Assembly (NCBI GenBank): GCA_023252055.1
Contig: JAHEXP010000007.1
Location: forward strand, 1-46,393
Direction of reading: 5' to 3'
Length of the DNA stretch: 46,393 nucleotides
Origin: Coriobacteriia bacterium
GTDB lineage: Bacteria > Actinomycetota > Coriobacteriia > Anaerosomatales > PALSA-660
Shown here: piece by piece, positions 9,906-19,962 of the stretch
How the letters are laid out: each line of letters begins with the position of its first letter
Numbering within the stretch: the stretch's first letter is position 1
The notes under the pieces: model-generated
What the model was told of the DNA's origin: nothing
What the model saw: the letters and a program-made list of their open reading frames with translations, nothing else
Database searches by the model: none
Program-made: the position numbers and the translations under genes

Positions 9906-10899
9906 CTTCGGCCCCTTCCGGTTCTGCAGCGGGGTACTCCATGCGCGAGTGGCGCTGCCCCGATAGCATCTTAGCGTAGACGTTCACGGTCACCTCGATG
10001 TCCGCATCGCTCATGCCCGACGCTGCAAGCTGTCCGTCGTGACGCTTGACGTCGGTCACCCGCCGCACGGCCTCCTCGATCTGCACCGGCCCGCAGTCCG
10101 CGAGCGCGCGACCGGCCGCCTCTGCGGCGTCGGCCAGCATCACGAGCGCCGCCTCCCTCGTGCGCGGCACCGTCCCCTGATAGCGGAACGGCGCCTCGTT
10201 CACCACGAGCCCGCAGGCCGTGGCCTTGCGGTAGAAGAAGGTCACGAGCGAAGTACCGTGATGCTGCTGGATGATGTCGATGACCGCCTCGGGAAGTCGC
10301 TGCCGCTGCCCGAGCTCGACGCCGTCCGGCACGTGCGCGGTGATGACCATCGCGCTCTGCTCCGGAGTGGCAGCGTCGTGCGGGTTGCGCGCCGCGCTCT
10401 GGTTCTCGGCGAAGAACCGTGGGCGTGCGAGTTTGCCGATGTCGTGGTAGTAGGCCCCGGCACGGGCGAGGAGCGCGTTCGCCCCGATCTCGTGCGCGGC
10501 CGCATCCGCCATCGAACCGGCCATGATCGAGTGGTTGTACGTACCCGGTGCGGCCTCCATGAGCTGGCGCAGCAGCGGCGCCCCCGGATCGCACACCTCG
10601 AGCAGTCGCATGTCGTCGCCGAGTCCGGACAGGCGTCCGAGCACAGGAAGCGCCGCGAACGCCATCCCGAGTGCGATGGCGCCGCCGAGCGCACCGACCG
10701 CCAGGTGCCCGAGCGTCTGGCCCGACAGCCATCCCGCCACGTAAGCGCCCCACAGGGCGAGCACCAGTACGGAGCCGCCGATCCCCAGCCCGGCAGCGGT
10801 CAGACGGAAGACGTCGGCGGCCACGCGGCGGCCGGCGTCGGTCGCCATGATGCCCCGACGCGGCCACATGCGACCGGAGGGTCTGGGCCTGTCAGGCAT
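9871..10899 (-). CDS. PgpH-like HD phosphohydrolase lacking the 7TMR-HDED sensor region
   Basis: YNHSIMAGSMADAAAHEIGANALLARAGAYYHDIGK...QQHHGTSLVTFFYRKA matches the PgpH catalytic domain; only about 2 N-terminal TM helices. Confidence 0.85.
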   Translation of the reverse strand: MPDRPRPSGRMWPRRGIMATDAGRRVAADVFRLTAAGLGIGGSVLVLALWGAYVAGWLSGQTLGHLAVGALGGAIALGMAFAALPVLGRLSGLGDDMRLLEVCDPGAPLLRQLMEAAPGTYNHSIMAGSMADAAAHEIGANALLARAGAYYHDIGKLARPRFFAENQSAARNPHDAATPEQSAMVITAHVPDGVELGQRQRLPEAVIDIIQQHHGTSLVTFFYRKATACGLVVNEAPFRYQGTVPRTREAALVMLADAAEAAGRALADCGPVQIEEAVRRVTDVKRHDGQLAASGMSDADIEVTVNVYAKMLSGQRHSRMEYPAAEPEGAEDAGESQLEPRP

Positions 10900-11893
10900 G
10901 GCTGCCGTCGGGCCGCGTGGCGTGCGATGCGGCGGCCGCCTGGCGCGCCTCGTCGTAGCGGCTGTATGCGGTCACGATGTGTTGCACGAGCTTGTGCCGG
11001 ACAACGTCCCGACTCTCGAGGTCCACGAACGTCAGGTCCTGCACGCCCTCGAGGATATCGCGAACCTGCCGCAGCCCGGACTGCCCTGCCGGGAGGTCGA
11101 TCTGCGTGACGTCGCCGGTTATGACGACCTTCGAGCCGAACCCGAGCCGCGTCAGGAACATCTTCATCTGCTCCGGACTCGTGTTCTGCGCCTCATCGAG
11201 CACGACGAACGAGTCGTTCAGCGTGCGTCCGCGCATGAACGCCAGCGGCGCGACCTCGATGACTCCGCGCTCGGTGAGCGACGTGGACTTCTCGATGTCC
11301 ATCATGTCGAACAGCGCGTCGTAGAGCGGGCGCAGGTACGGGTCCACCTTCTCGAAGAGGTTGCCGGGCAGGTACCCCAGCTTCTCCCCCGCCTCGACCG
11401 CGGGCCGTGTGAGGATGATGCGACCGACCTCCTTGCGCTTCAGCGCGTCCACAGCCATCGCCATGGCGAGGTAGGTCTTACCGGTACCGGCAGGGCCGAT
11501 GCCGAACGTGATGGTGTTCTTCCGGATCGCGTCGACGTAGCGCTTCTGCCCGGCGGTCTTGGGCCGGATGGTCTTGCCGCGGTGCGTGAGGATCACGTCC
11601 GAGAAGACCTTGACGGGGCTGAAGTCGCCGCGCTTGAGCATGTCGATGCTGCGGTCGATCGACTCCGGTGTGAGGGTGTGCCCGGCCTCGAGCAGCTGCA
11701 ACATCTCGGTGAACAGCGCCGAGACCGCCTGCGCCTCCTGCGGCTCGCCCGAGATGGTGATCTCGTTGCCCCGGACGTTGATCTCGGCCTCGAACTGCTC
11801 TTCGATGAGCTTCAAGAGGTGGTCGCCCTGGCCCAGCAGGTCGACCATGCCGCGTTCCGGCGGCACCACCAGACGGATCTCCGACTGCGACAC
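10892..11893 (-). CDS. phoH: PhoH-like ATPase
   Basis: TFGIGPAGTGKTYLAMAMAV, GRIILTRPAVEAGEKLGYLPGN, FVVLDEAQNTSPEQMKMFLTR; GTG start preceded by AAGGAG. Confidence 0.95.
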   Translation of the reverse strand: MSQSEIRLVVPPERGMVDLLGQGDHLLKLIEEQFEAEINVRGNEITISGEPQEAQAVSALFTEMLQLLEAGHTLTPESIDRSIDMLKRGDFSPVKVFSDVILTHRGKTIRPKTAGQKRYVDAIRKNTITFGIGPAGTGKTYLAMAMAVDALKRKEVGRIILTRPAVEAGEKLGYLPGNLFEKVDPYLRPLYDALFDMMDIEKSTSLTERGVIEVAPLAFMRGRTLNDSFVVLDEAQNTSPEQMKMFLTRLGFGSKVVITGDVTQIDLPAGQSGLRQVRDILEGVQDLTFVDLESRDVVRHKLVQHIVTAYSRYDEARQAAAASHATRPDGSHA

Positions 11894-11924
11894 GGACCGC
11901 TCCTTCGGACGCGACGTGCGTGCG

Positions 11925-13250
11925 TCAGTCAGACGCACGTTCCACCTCCACATAGTACCCGCGCGACGCCGTCCCGGCCGCGCAGCCCACGATGACCGGC
12001 ACGAGTTCGCCGGGGCGCACCCCATCGAGGCGCCCGGTGCCGCGCAGGTGGTCCTCGGTGGTGCCGCAAGCAACGCCATCGCGCACCTGTTCGACGAGCA
12101 GGGTCGCGCGGGCGCCGGCGCGTCGAGCGCAGTGCGCGAGCTCGAGCTGCGCGCTCAGCTCGCGCAGGATCGCCGCGCGGACGTTGGTGACCTCGGGTGA
12201 GACCTGATCGACGCTGGAGGCCGCGGGCGTGCCCGCGCGCCGCGAATAGCGAAAGATGTGCAGTTTCGAGAAACCGCACGCAGCGATGAAGTCCAGGGAC
12301 GCCGCGAAGTCGTCCTCGCCCTCACCCGGGAATCCGGCGATGACGTCCGTCGTCACGGCGAGTTCGGGCAGCGCTCGGCGGGCTCGGGCTATCGCGTTGA
12401 AGAACGCGGCGCTGTCATAGCGCCGGCCCATCGCCGCCAGGATGCGATCGGAGCCCGATTGCAGCGGCACGTGCAGGTGAGGGGCGATGGCGGGTGCATC
12501 CGCCAGCGCAGCGAGTAGGCGGTCCGTCAGGTCCGGCGGCTCGATGGACGACACGCGGATCCTGCGCACGCCGGTAGCGGCGAGCCCGGCGATGAGTTCC
12601 GCCAGGTCCCGGGAGCCCTGCGCGTCGGCGTAACGGCCGATGTTCACGCCGGTCAGCACCACCTCTGCGGCGCCCTCCCCGTGCAGCGCGGCGACGCGCG
12701 CCACGACGTCGGCGGTCGGAACGCTGCGCGGCACCCCGCGCGCGTCGGGGACGATGCAGTACGCGCACCGGTTGTCGCACCCGTCCTGGATCTTCACGAG
12801 GGCGCGCGTGCGGCGGGGAGGACGGCTGGGCGCATCGGCGCTCGGATGATCCTTCCCTGCGGTGCCGGCAAAGGGCAGCGGGCCGGCAAGCGAGGCCACG
12901 GTGCCGGTCAGCGAGCCGCGGTCTGCGGCCACAACGACCCGTTCGCCGAGCGAGCGCAGGCCTTCGGCGTCCACCGCTGCGAGGCACCCGGTCACGACCA
13001 CCGGTCCGTCGGTGGCCTGAAGCGCCCGTCGAACTTCTTTACGGGCCTTCGCGTCCGCCTCACCGGTGACAGTGCAGGTGTTCACGACGATCACGTCTGC
13101 GGAAGGCGCCTCAGCCGACCGCGCGCCGGCAGTCCCGTGGCGCACGGCGACCCCCATGCCCGCGAGCGCCTCGGCCAACGCCTCCGACTCCGAGCGGTTG
13201 ACCTTGCAGCCGAGGGTGCGCACCTCGACGCTGACGGCGTCAGCGCACAC
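11925..13250 (-). CDS. mtaB: tRNA (t6A37) methylthiotransferase MtaB (MiaB-like radical SAM)
   Basis: VEVRTLGCKVNRSESEAL, VVNTCTVTGEAD, DGCDNRCAYCIVPDARG (CxxxCxxC), HLHVPLQSGSDRIL; GTG start overlapping rsmE. Confidence 0.92.
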   Translation of the reverse strand: MCADAVSVEVRTLGCKVNRSESEALAEALAGMGVAVRHGTAGARSAEAPSADVIVVNTCTVTGEADAKARKEVRRALQATDGPVVVTGCLAAVDAEGLRSLGERVVVAADRGSLTGTVASLAGPLPFAGTAGKDHPSADAPSRPPRRTRALVKIQDGCDNRCAYCIVPDARGVPRSVPTADVVARVAALHGEGAAEVVLTGVNIGRYADAQGSRDLAELIAGLAATGVRRIRVSSIEPPDLTDRLLAALADAPAIAPHLHVPLQSGSDRILAAMGRRYDSAAFFNAIARARRALPELAVTTDVIAGFPGEGEDDFAASLDFIAACGFSKLHIFRYSRRAGTPAASSVDQVSPEVTNVRAAILRELSAQLELAHCARRAGARATLLVEQVRDGVACGTTEDHLRGTGRLDGVRPGELVPVIVGCAAGTASRGYYVEVERASD

Positions 13251-14016
13251 GGCCGCCCAGCGCTCCGAGCTCGTAGGCGGCCAAGGCCACGGCGACGACA
13301 GCCGCAGTCTCTGTGCGAAGCACGGTCGATCCCAGCGTGACGACCACGCCGCCGGCCGCCTCGAGGGCCGCGACCTCCGGTTCCGTAAGACCACCCTCTG
13401 GACCGACGACGAGAAGGACCGACGTGTCGGCCGTGGCTCCTGCTGCATCCAGCGCCGAGCCGATCCCGAGGCCGGAGGACAACGCCTCCTCCCATGGGAC
13501 GAGCACGATGTCGAACAGGCCCGCTTCGGCGGCCAACTCCGAGATGGTCATCGGCTCGCGCACCACCGGCACGTCCGGGCGTTGCGACTGCTTTGCAGCC
13601 TCCCCGGCGATCCGGCCCCAGCGCTCCGCTTTCCGGCCGGCGCGGTCCTCGTCGAGCTTCACAACACAACGCTCCGTGCGCAGTGGCCAGATCTCGTCGA
13701 CGCCAAGCTCGGTCGCCTTCTGCACGGTCAGTTCCATGCGTTCGCGCCGCGACAGTCCCGGAGCGAGAACGATTCGGGGTCGCCGTGGGCGGACGGTGGG
13801 GGCCTCGATGTCGGCGACCACCCGCTCGGGCGCCACTTCGACGAGCGTCGCCTCGGCCTCGGCCCCGGCGGGATCGGCGAGAACTACCCGGTCTCCCGCT
13901 ACCAGCCGCAGGACGCGGGACAGGTGGTGCAGATCGGTCGCGCTGATGTCCAATGCGACCGCGCGCGCCTCCCCCGCTCCGAGCGCGCTCTGGACGAAGA
14001 AGCGGTGCAAGGTCAT
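13240..14016 (-). CDS. rsmE: 16S rRNA (uracil(1498)-N(3))-methyltransferase
   Basis: MTLHRFFVQ...LDISATDLHHLSRVLRL; VLLVVGPEGGLTEPEV and LGSTVLRTETAAVVAVAL. Confidence 0.95.
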   Translation of the reverse strand: MTLHRFFVQSALGAGEARAVALDISATDLHHLSRVLRLVAGDRVVLADPAGAEAEATLVEVAPERVVADIEAPTVRPRRPRIVLAPGLSRRERMELTVQKATELGVDEIWPLRTERCVVKLDEDRAGRKAERWGRIAGEAAKQSQRPDVPVVREPMTISELAAEAGLFDIVLVPWEEALSSGLGIGSALDAAGATADTSVLLVVGPEGGLTEPEVAALEAAGGVVVTLGSTVLRTETAAVVAVALAAYELGALGGRVR

Positions 14017-14020
14017 ATGC

Positions 14021-15142
14021 CTACATCCCCAGCCAGTCGCGGACGCGCTCCAGCGGCGACGGGTGCTTGGAGGTGCCCAGCGTCTCGTTGAGTTGCTCGA
14101 GCAGCTCGCGCTGCGCCTTGTTGAGTCTCGTGGGCACGACCACGTTCACATGGACGATCAGGTCACCGTGCCCGCCGCGGCCCTTGGGCATGCCCGCTCC
14201 CTTGGCAACCAGCGTCGCATCGTTCTGCGAACCAGCCGGGACGCGCACCGGCACCGGGCCGTCCAGGCCGGGGACCTCGATCTCGCCCCCGAGAGCGGCC
14301 ACCGTCATCGGGACGCCGGCGCGCGCATGCAGGTCGTCGCCCTCGCGGTGCAGGAAGTCGTGCGGGCGGATACGGACGGTCACGAGCAGGTCGCCGGAGG
14401 CCGCCCCGCGCAGGCCTGCCTCGCCCTTGTCCGACACTCGGACCGTCTGCCCGTCCCGGATGCCTGCGGGGATCTCCACGCTCACGCTCTCGCGCGCCTG
14501 CACACGGCCCTGTCCGGAGCATGCCGGACACGGAGGCTCGATCACCGTTCCAGTGGCTGCGCACGTATCGCACGCAGCGACCGACTGGAACGTCCCGAGG
14601 ATCGTGCGGCGCGCGCTCACGACCTGGCCGCTGCCCTGACACGACGGACATGTCTTGACCGATCCGCCCTCCGCCGCGCCGCTGCCCGAACACGACTCGC
14701 ACGTCGCCGAGCGCGCATAGGCCATCGGCTTGCTGACCCCGGAAGCAGCCTCCTCGAGCGTTATGACGATCTGCGCCGACATGTCGTGGCCCTCAGGGCG
14801 CGCCTGCTGCCGTGCGTTGCCGCCCATCACGCCGTCGAAGATGACCGAGAACAGATCGCCGACGCCGGCGCCGCCGAACGGGTCGCCGTAGCCGTACCCG
14901 CCTCCCGGGAAGCCCGACTGCGGGTCGGCGGTGCCGAACCGGTCGTAATTCGCCCGCTTCTGCGGGTCGGAGAGGACCTCGTACGCCTCGTTGAGCTCCT
15001 TGAAGAGCTCCTCGGCGTCGTCGTGGTCGCTGGTGTCGGGGTGCACGTCGCGCGCGCGGCCCCGGAACGCCTTCTTGATGTCGGCGTCGGTGGCCTCGCG
15101 CGGGACTCCGAGCACCTCGTAGTAGTCACGTGTGGCGGGCAT
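14021..15142 (-). CDS. dnaJ: Chaperone protein DnaJ
   Basis: J domain DYYEVLGVPREATDADIKKAFR...HPD; four CxxCxGxG-type zinc repeats; C-terminal domains. Confidence 0.97.
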   Translation of the reverse strand: MPATRDYYEVLGVPREATDADIKKAFRGRARDVHPDTSDHDDAEELFKELNEAYEVLSDPQKRANYDRFGTADPQSGFPGGGYGYGDPFGGAGVGDLFSVIFDGVMGGNARQQARPEGHDMSAQIVITLEEAASGVSKPMAYARSATCESCSGSGAAEGGSVKTCPSCQGSGQVVSARRTILGTFQSVAACDTCAATGTVIEPPCPACSGQGRVQARESVSVEIPAGIRDGQTVRVSDKGEAGLRGAASGDLLVTVRIRPHDFLHREGDDLHARAGVPMTVAALGGEIEVPGLDGPVPVRVPAGSQNDATLVAKGAGMPKGRGGHGDLIVHVNVVVPTRLNKAQRELLEQLNETLGTSKHPSPLERVRDWLGM

Positions 15143-15231
15143 CTGGCTCCTGGGTCTTCGTATGTGTCCGGTTCGTTCGATCGGTGTGCGTGGGGATCCG
15201 CGTCGGGACGGTGCCGGGGCGCGGGGCCGTT

Positions 15232-16251
15232 CTAGCCGAGGGCCTCGCTCAGTCCGTCAGCAACGGTCCTGACCGCGCTGACGGCGCGTGCGTAGTCCAT
15301 GCGCGTCGGCCCGATCACGCCGACGACTCCCTCGGTCCCGCCTGCGTCGTAGCTCGCGGCCACCACCGACATGCGGTCGAGGCCCGCGGGGTTCTCGGAG
15401 CCGATGCGAACGACCACGTCGCTCGTGTGCATGAGCGACGTCAGCACGTGCAGTGTCTCCAGCCCGTCCTCGAGCAGATGGACGAGCGGGCCCACGAGGC
15501 GCGGGTCCGCGAACTCCGGCTGCGCGAGCAGGGTCGAGACGCCACCGGAAACGACTCCGTCGGCATCGGTCTCGAGTAGGCAGTCGATGACTTCGTCCAG
15601 CACCTGCGCGATCACGCGCGCAGGCAGTTGGGCGGACGTCTCCACGCCGGTGCGGGCGGCGCGGACCTCTTCACCCACCTTGCCGTCGAGAGATGAGTTG
15701 AGCAGGCGTTCCACGGAAACCAGCGCATCCACACTCACCGGCTCGACGAGGTCCACGGTGCGGTCGGCCACCTGTCCGGAGTCCGTGACCACGACCAGCA
15801 CGGCGCGCGCCTCACCGATCCACACGAGGTTGATGCGGCGGATGCGCGCTCGGCGAAGCGTCGGCGCGATCACCACGGCCACGTAACTCGTGAGCCGGGA
15901 CAACAGCGCGCTCGTCTCGCGCATGGCGTCCGCGACTTCGTGCTCGAGGGTGTGGTACTGGCTGCGCACGGCCTCGACCTCGGCTGCCGACAGACCCTCT
16001 TCCGCCCCGGCCTCAAGCATCGCATCGACGAACGCCCGGTACCCCACGTCGGTCGGCACCCGGCCGGCGGAGATGTGCGGCTGGAACACGTGCCCGGTCT
16101 CCTCGAGGAACGAAAGCTCGCTGCGCACCGTGGCGGGGCTGACCCGGAGGTCGTAGCGGTCGACCAGCGCCTTGGACGCGACCGGCTGAGCGCTGCGAAC
16201 GTATTCGTTCACCAGCGCCTGCAACACGGTCCTGCGGCGGTCGGAAAGCAT
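15232..16251 (-). CDS. hrcA: Heat-inducible transcription repressor HrcA
   Basis: MLSDRRRTVLQALVNEYVRSAQPVASKALVDRYDLRVSPATVRSELSFLEETGHVFQPHISAGRVPTDVGYR. Confidence 0.97.
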   Translation of the reverse strand: MLSDRRRTVLQALVNEYVRSAQPVASKALVDRYDLRVSPATVRSELSFLEETGHVFQPHISAGRVPTDVGYRAFVDAMLEAGAEEGLSAAEVEAVRSQYHTLEHEVADAMRETSALLSRLTSYVAVVIAPTLRRARIRRINLVWIGEARAVLVVVTDSGQVADRTVDLVEPVSVDALVSVERLLNSSLDGKVGEEVRAARTGVETSAQLPARVIAQVLDEVIDCLLETDADGVVSGGVSTLLAQPEFADPRLVGPLVHLLEDGLETLHVLTSLMHTSDVVVRIGSENPAGLDRMSVVAASYDAGGTEGVVGVIGPTRMDYARAVSAVRTVADGLSEALG

Positions 16252-16298
16252 GGGGACCGGCACTCCTCGTCGACGGTGTCCGAGCGCGACCTGCGCCC

Positions 16299-16325
16299 TT
16301 GGCACTCAAGTATAGCGAGTGCCAA
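16299..16325 (-). promoter_or_regulatory. CIRCE operator (HrcA binding site)
   Basis: TTGGCACTC-N9-GAGTGCCAA, perfect 9-bp arms, 48 nt upstream of hrcA; the spacer carries a minus-strand TATACT (-10). Confidence 0.95.
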
Positions 16326-16393
16326 CGCCGCGGGCGACGAGTGGGCGACGATGCGGGCCGGGACGGCGCTGCGGACCCCCAGGACGGCGCGGG

Positions 16394-17718
16394 CTAGGAG
16401 CCCTCAGGCCCTGCCCATACGGCACCGAACACCTGGTTGCCGAGCAGCCAACCCGCTTGTGTCGTCGCCCAGCGCAGATCGCCGCTGTCGTCGGCGCCAA
16501 GCTCCACCAGGCCCTGCTCCGCCAGGTCCTGCAACACGCCGCCGAGTCCCGCGGCGTCGACCTGCGAGGCGAGGACGCCCGCGGTCAGACGCAACCCGAG
16601 CATCACGTCCTCGCGCGCGGCGTCCGGCGCGGTGAGCAGTTCGAGCGGCTCGGGGCGCCTCAGCGGATACCGGAGGTACTCCGCGAGAGTGACTTCGCGC
16701 GTGAAGCGGGCCCGTGCCGGTACGTGGGCGGCATCAGGGGCGGCAACTTCCCAGCCCTCGCCGGCAGCAACGGCCTCATAGAGCGGATACGGGAGCATGC
16801 TGGCGGCATGCGGACCCACTCCGAGGTACGCACCACCGGTCCAGTACACGAGATTGTGGCGCGCCTCGTGGCCCGGCTGCGCGTAGTTCGCGACCTCGTA
16901 GCGCGGCATGCCCCCCACCGTCAGCGCCACCTCCGCGGCGAGCATCATGTCCGCGGCTACATCCGGATCCGGAGCAGGCGTCCGGCCCTCGAGCACCGCG
17001 GCCTCGAGCGGCGTCCCCGGCTCCACGGCGAGCGGATAGACCGACGCGTGGCGCGCGCCGCTGGCGACGGCTTGCTCGAGAGTCGCCTCCCAAGACGGGA
17101 ACGTCTGACCGGGTACTCCGCAGATGAGATCGATCGAGAACGGTATGTCCGATTCGCGCAACGCCTGCAGAGCGCGCTGGGTCTGCGCGACATCGTGGCA
17201 CCTCCCCAGGGTGCGCAGGACCGAGTCGTCGAAGCTCTGAACACCGATGGAGAAGCGGTTCACGCCCGCTTCGACAAGGCGTGCCACCATCTGGATGTCG
17301 GTCGTCTCGGGGTTGGTCTCGACGGTGACTTCGGCTCCCGGACGCAAGCGCACCGTTTGCATGAGCCCCTCGACGAGCCGCACGAGCTCGTCGCCCATGA
17401 TGGTCGGGGTGCCGCCACCGATGTAGATCGTGGGCACGTCGTCGAGCAGGTCGTAGTGTGACCAGTGCCCCGCCTCGAAGAGGACCGCATCGACGAACTG
17501 CGCGTAGCGCGCCGGGTCCACCGCGGCCTCGGAGTAGAAGTCGCAGTACGCGCACTTCGACACGCAGAACGGCACGTGCACGTAGAGCGAGACAGGTGTG
17601 GGCGCTTCCTGAGAGTCCTCCACCGGGCCTGCGGAGTTGGACACCCCGGCGGCAGCATGAGGGGCGAGCGCAGCGAGTCCGCTCGATGCGGCCGGGCTGA
17701 TGCCGCCAAAGGTCGGCA

Positions 17719-17719
<1 letters not shown>
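16394..17719 (-). CDS. hemW: Radical SAM family heme chaperone HemW
   Basis: LYVHVPFCVSKCAYCDFYS, IYIGGGTPTIM, EVTVETNPETT, RFSIGVQSFDDSVLRTLGR. Confidence 0.93.
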
Positions 17720-19524
<1,805 letters not shown>

Positions 19525-19544
19525 GGCTGGGTATGATACCAGCC
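19525..19544 (-). promoter_or_regulatory. Extended -10 (TGGTATCAT) inside a dyad at the lepA start
   Basis: Minus strand GGCTGGTATCATACCCAGCC directly upstream of the lepA ATG; contains TGn-TATCAT, the palindrome GGTATGATACC, and GGCTGG/CCAGCC arms. Confidence 0.5.
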
Positions 19545-19585
19545 CGCACCGACCTGCGCGGCTACGCCCGGACGCGTGGCTTCGC

Positions 19586-19614
19586 TTGATGGTGGGTCGG
19601 GCGCGTGCTACCAT
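19586..19614 (+). promoter_or_regulatory. Sigma70-type promoter for rpsT
   Basis: TTGATG - 17 bp - TACCAT, about 70 nt upstream of the rpsT start. Confidence 0.75.
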
Positions 19615-19684
19615 CTGACGGTTCGTCCGCCACCCCACTGCGCGACGGGCACCATTCGAACACAATGGGAAGGAACGACCCGAG

Positions 19685-19951
19685 TTGGCGAACATCAAGA
19701 GCCAGAAGAAGCGCGTGCTGACCAACGCCAAGGCCGCGGCCCGCAACAAGTCGGTCCGCTCCAGCGTCAAGACCTCCGTGAAGAAGGTCCAGGAGGCTAT
19801 CGCCGCAGGCGACAAGGCCACCGCTCTCGCAGGGCTGCAGGCCGCGAACCGCGAGCTCGACCGCGCGGCGAGCAAGGGTGTCATCCACAAGAACCAGGCT
19901 GCGAACCGCAAGAGCGGCATCGCGTCCGCCGTCGCGAAGATGGCCGACTAG
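19685..19951 (+). CDS. rpsT: 30S ribosomal protein S20
   Basis: 88 aa, (M)[29 protein letters not shown]...; TTG start preceded by a GGAAGGAA ribosome-binding site; only plus-strand protein gene. Confidence 0.97.
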   Translation: MANIKSQKKRVLTNAKAAARNKSVRSSVKTSVKKVQEAIAAGDKATALAGLQAANRELDRAASKGVIHKNQAANRKSGIASAVAKMAD

Positions 19952-19962
19952 CACTGCCAGAC

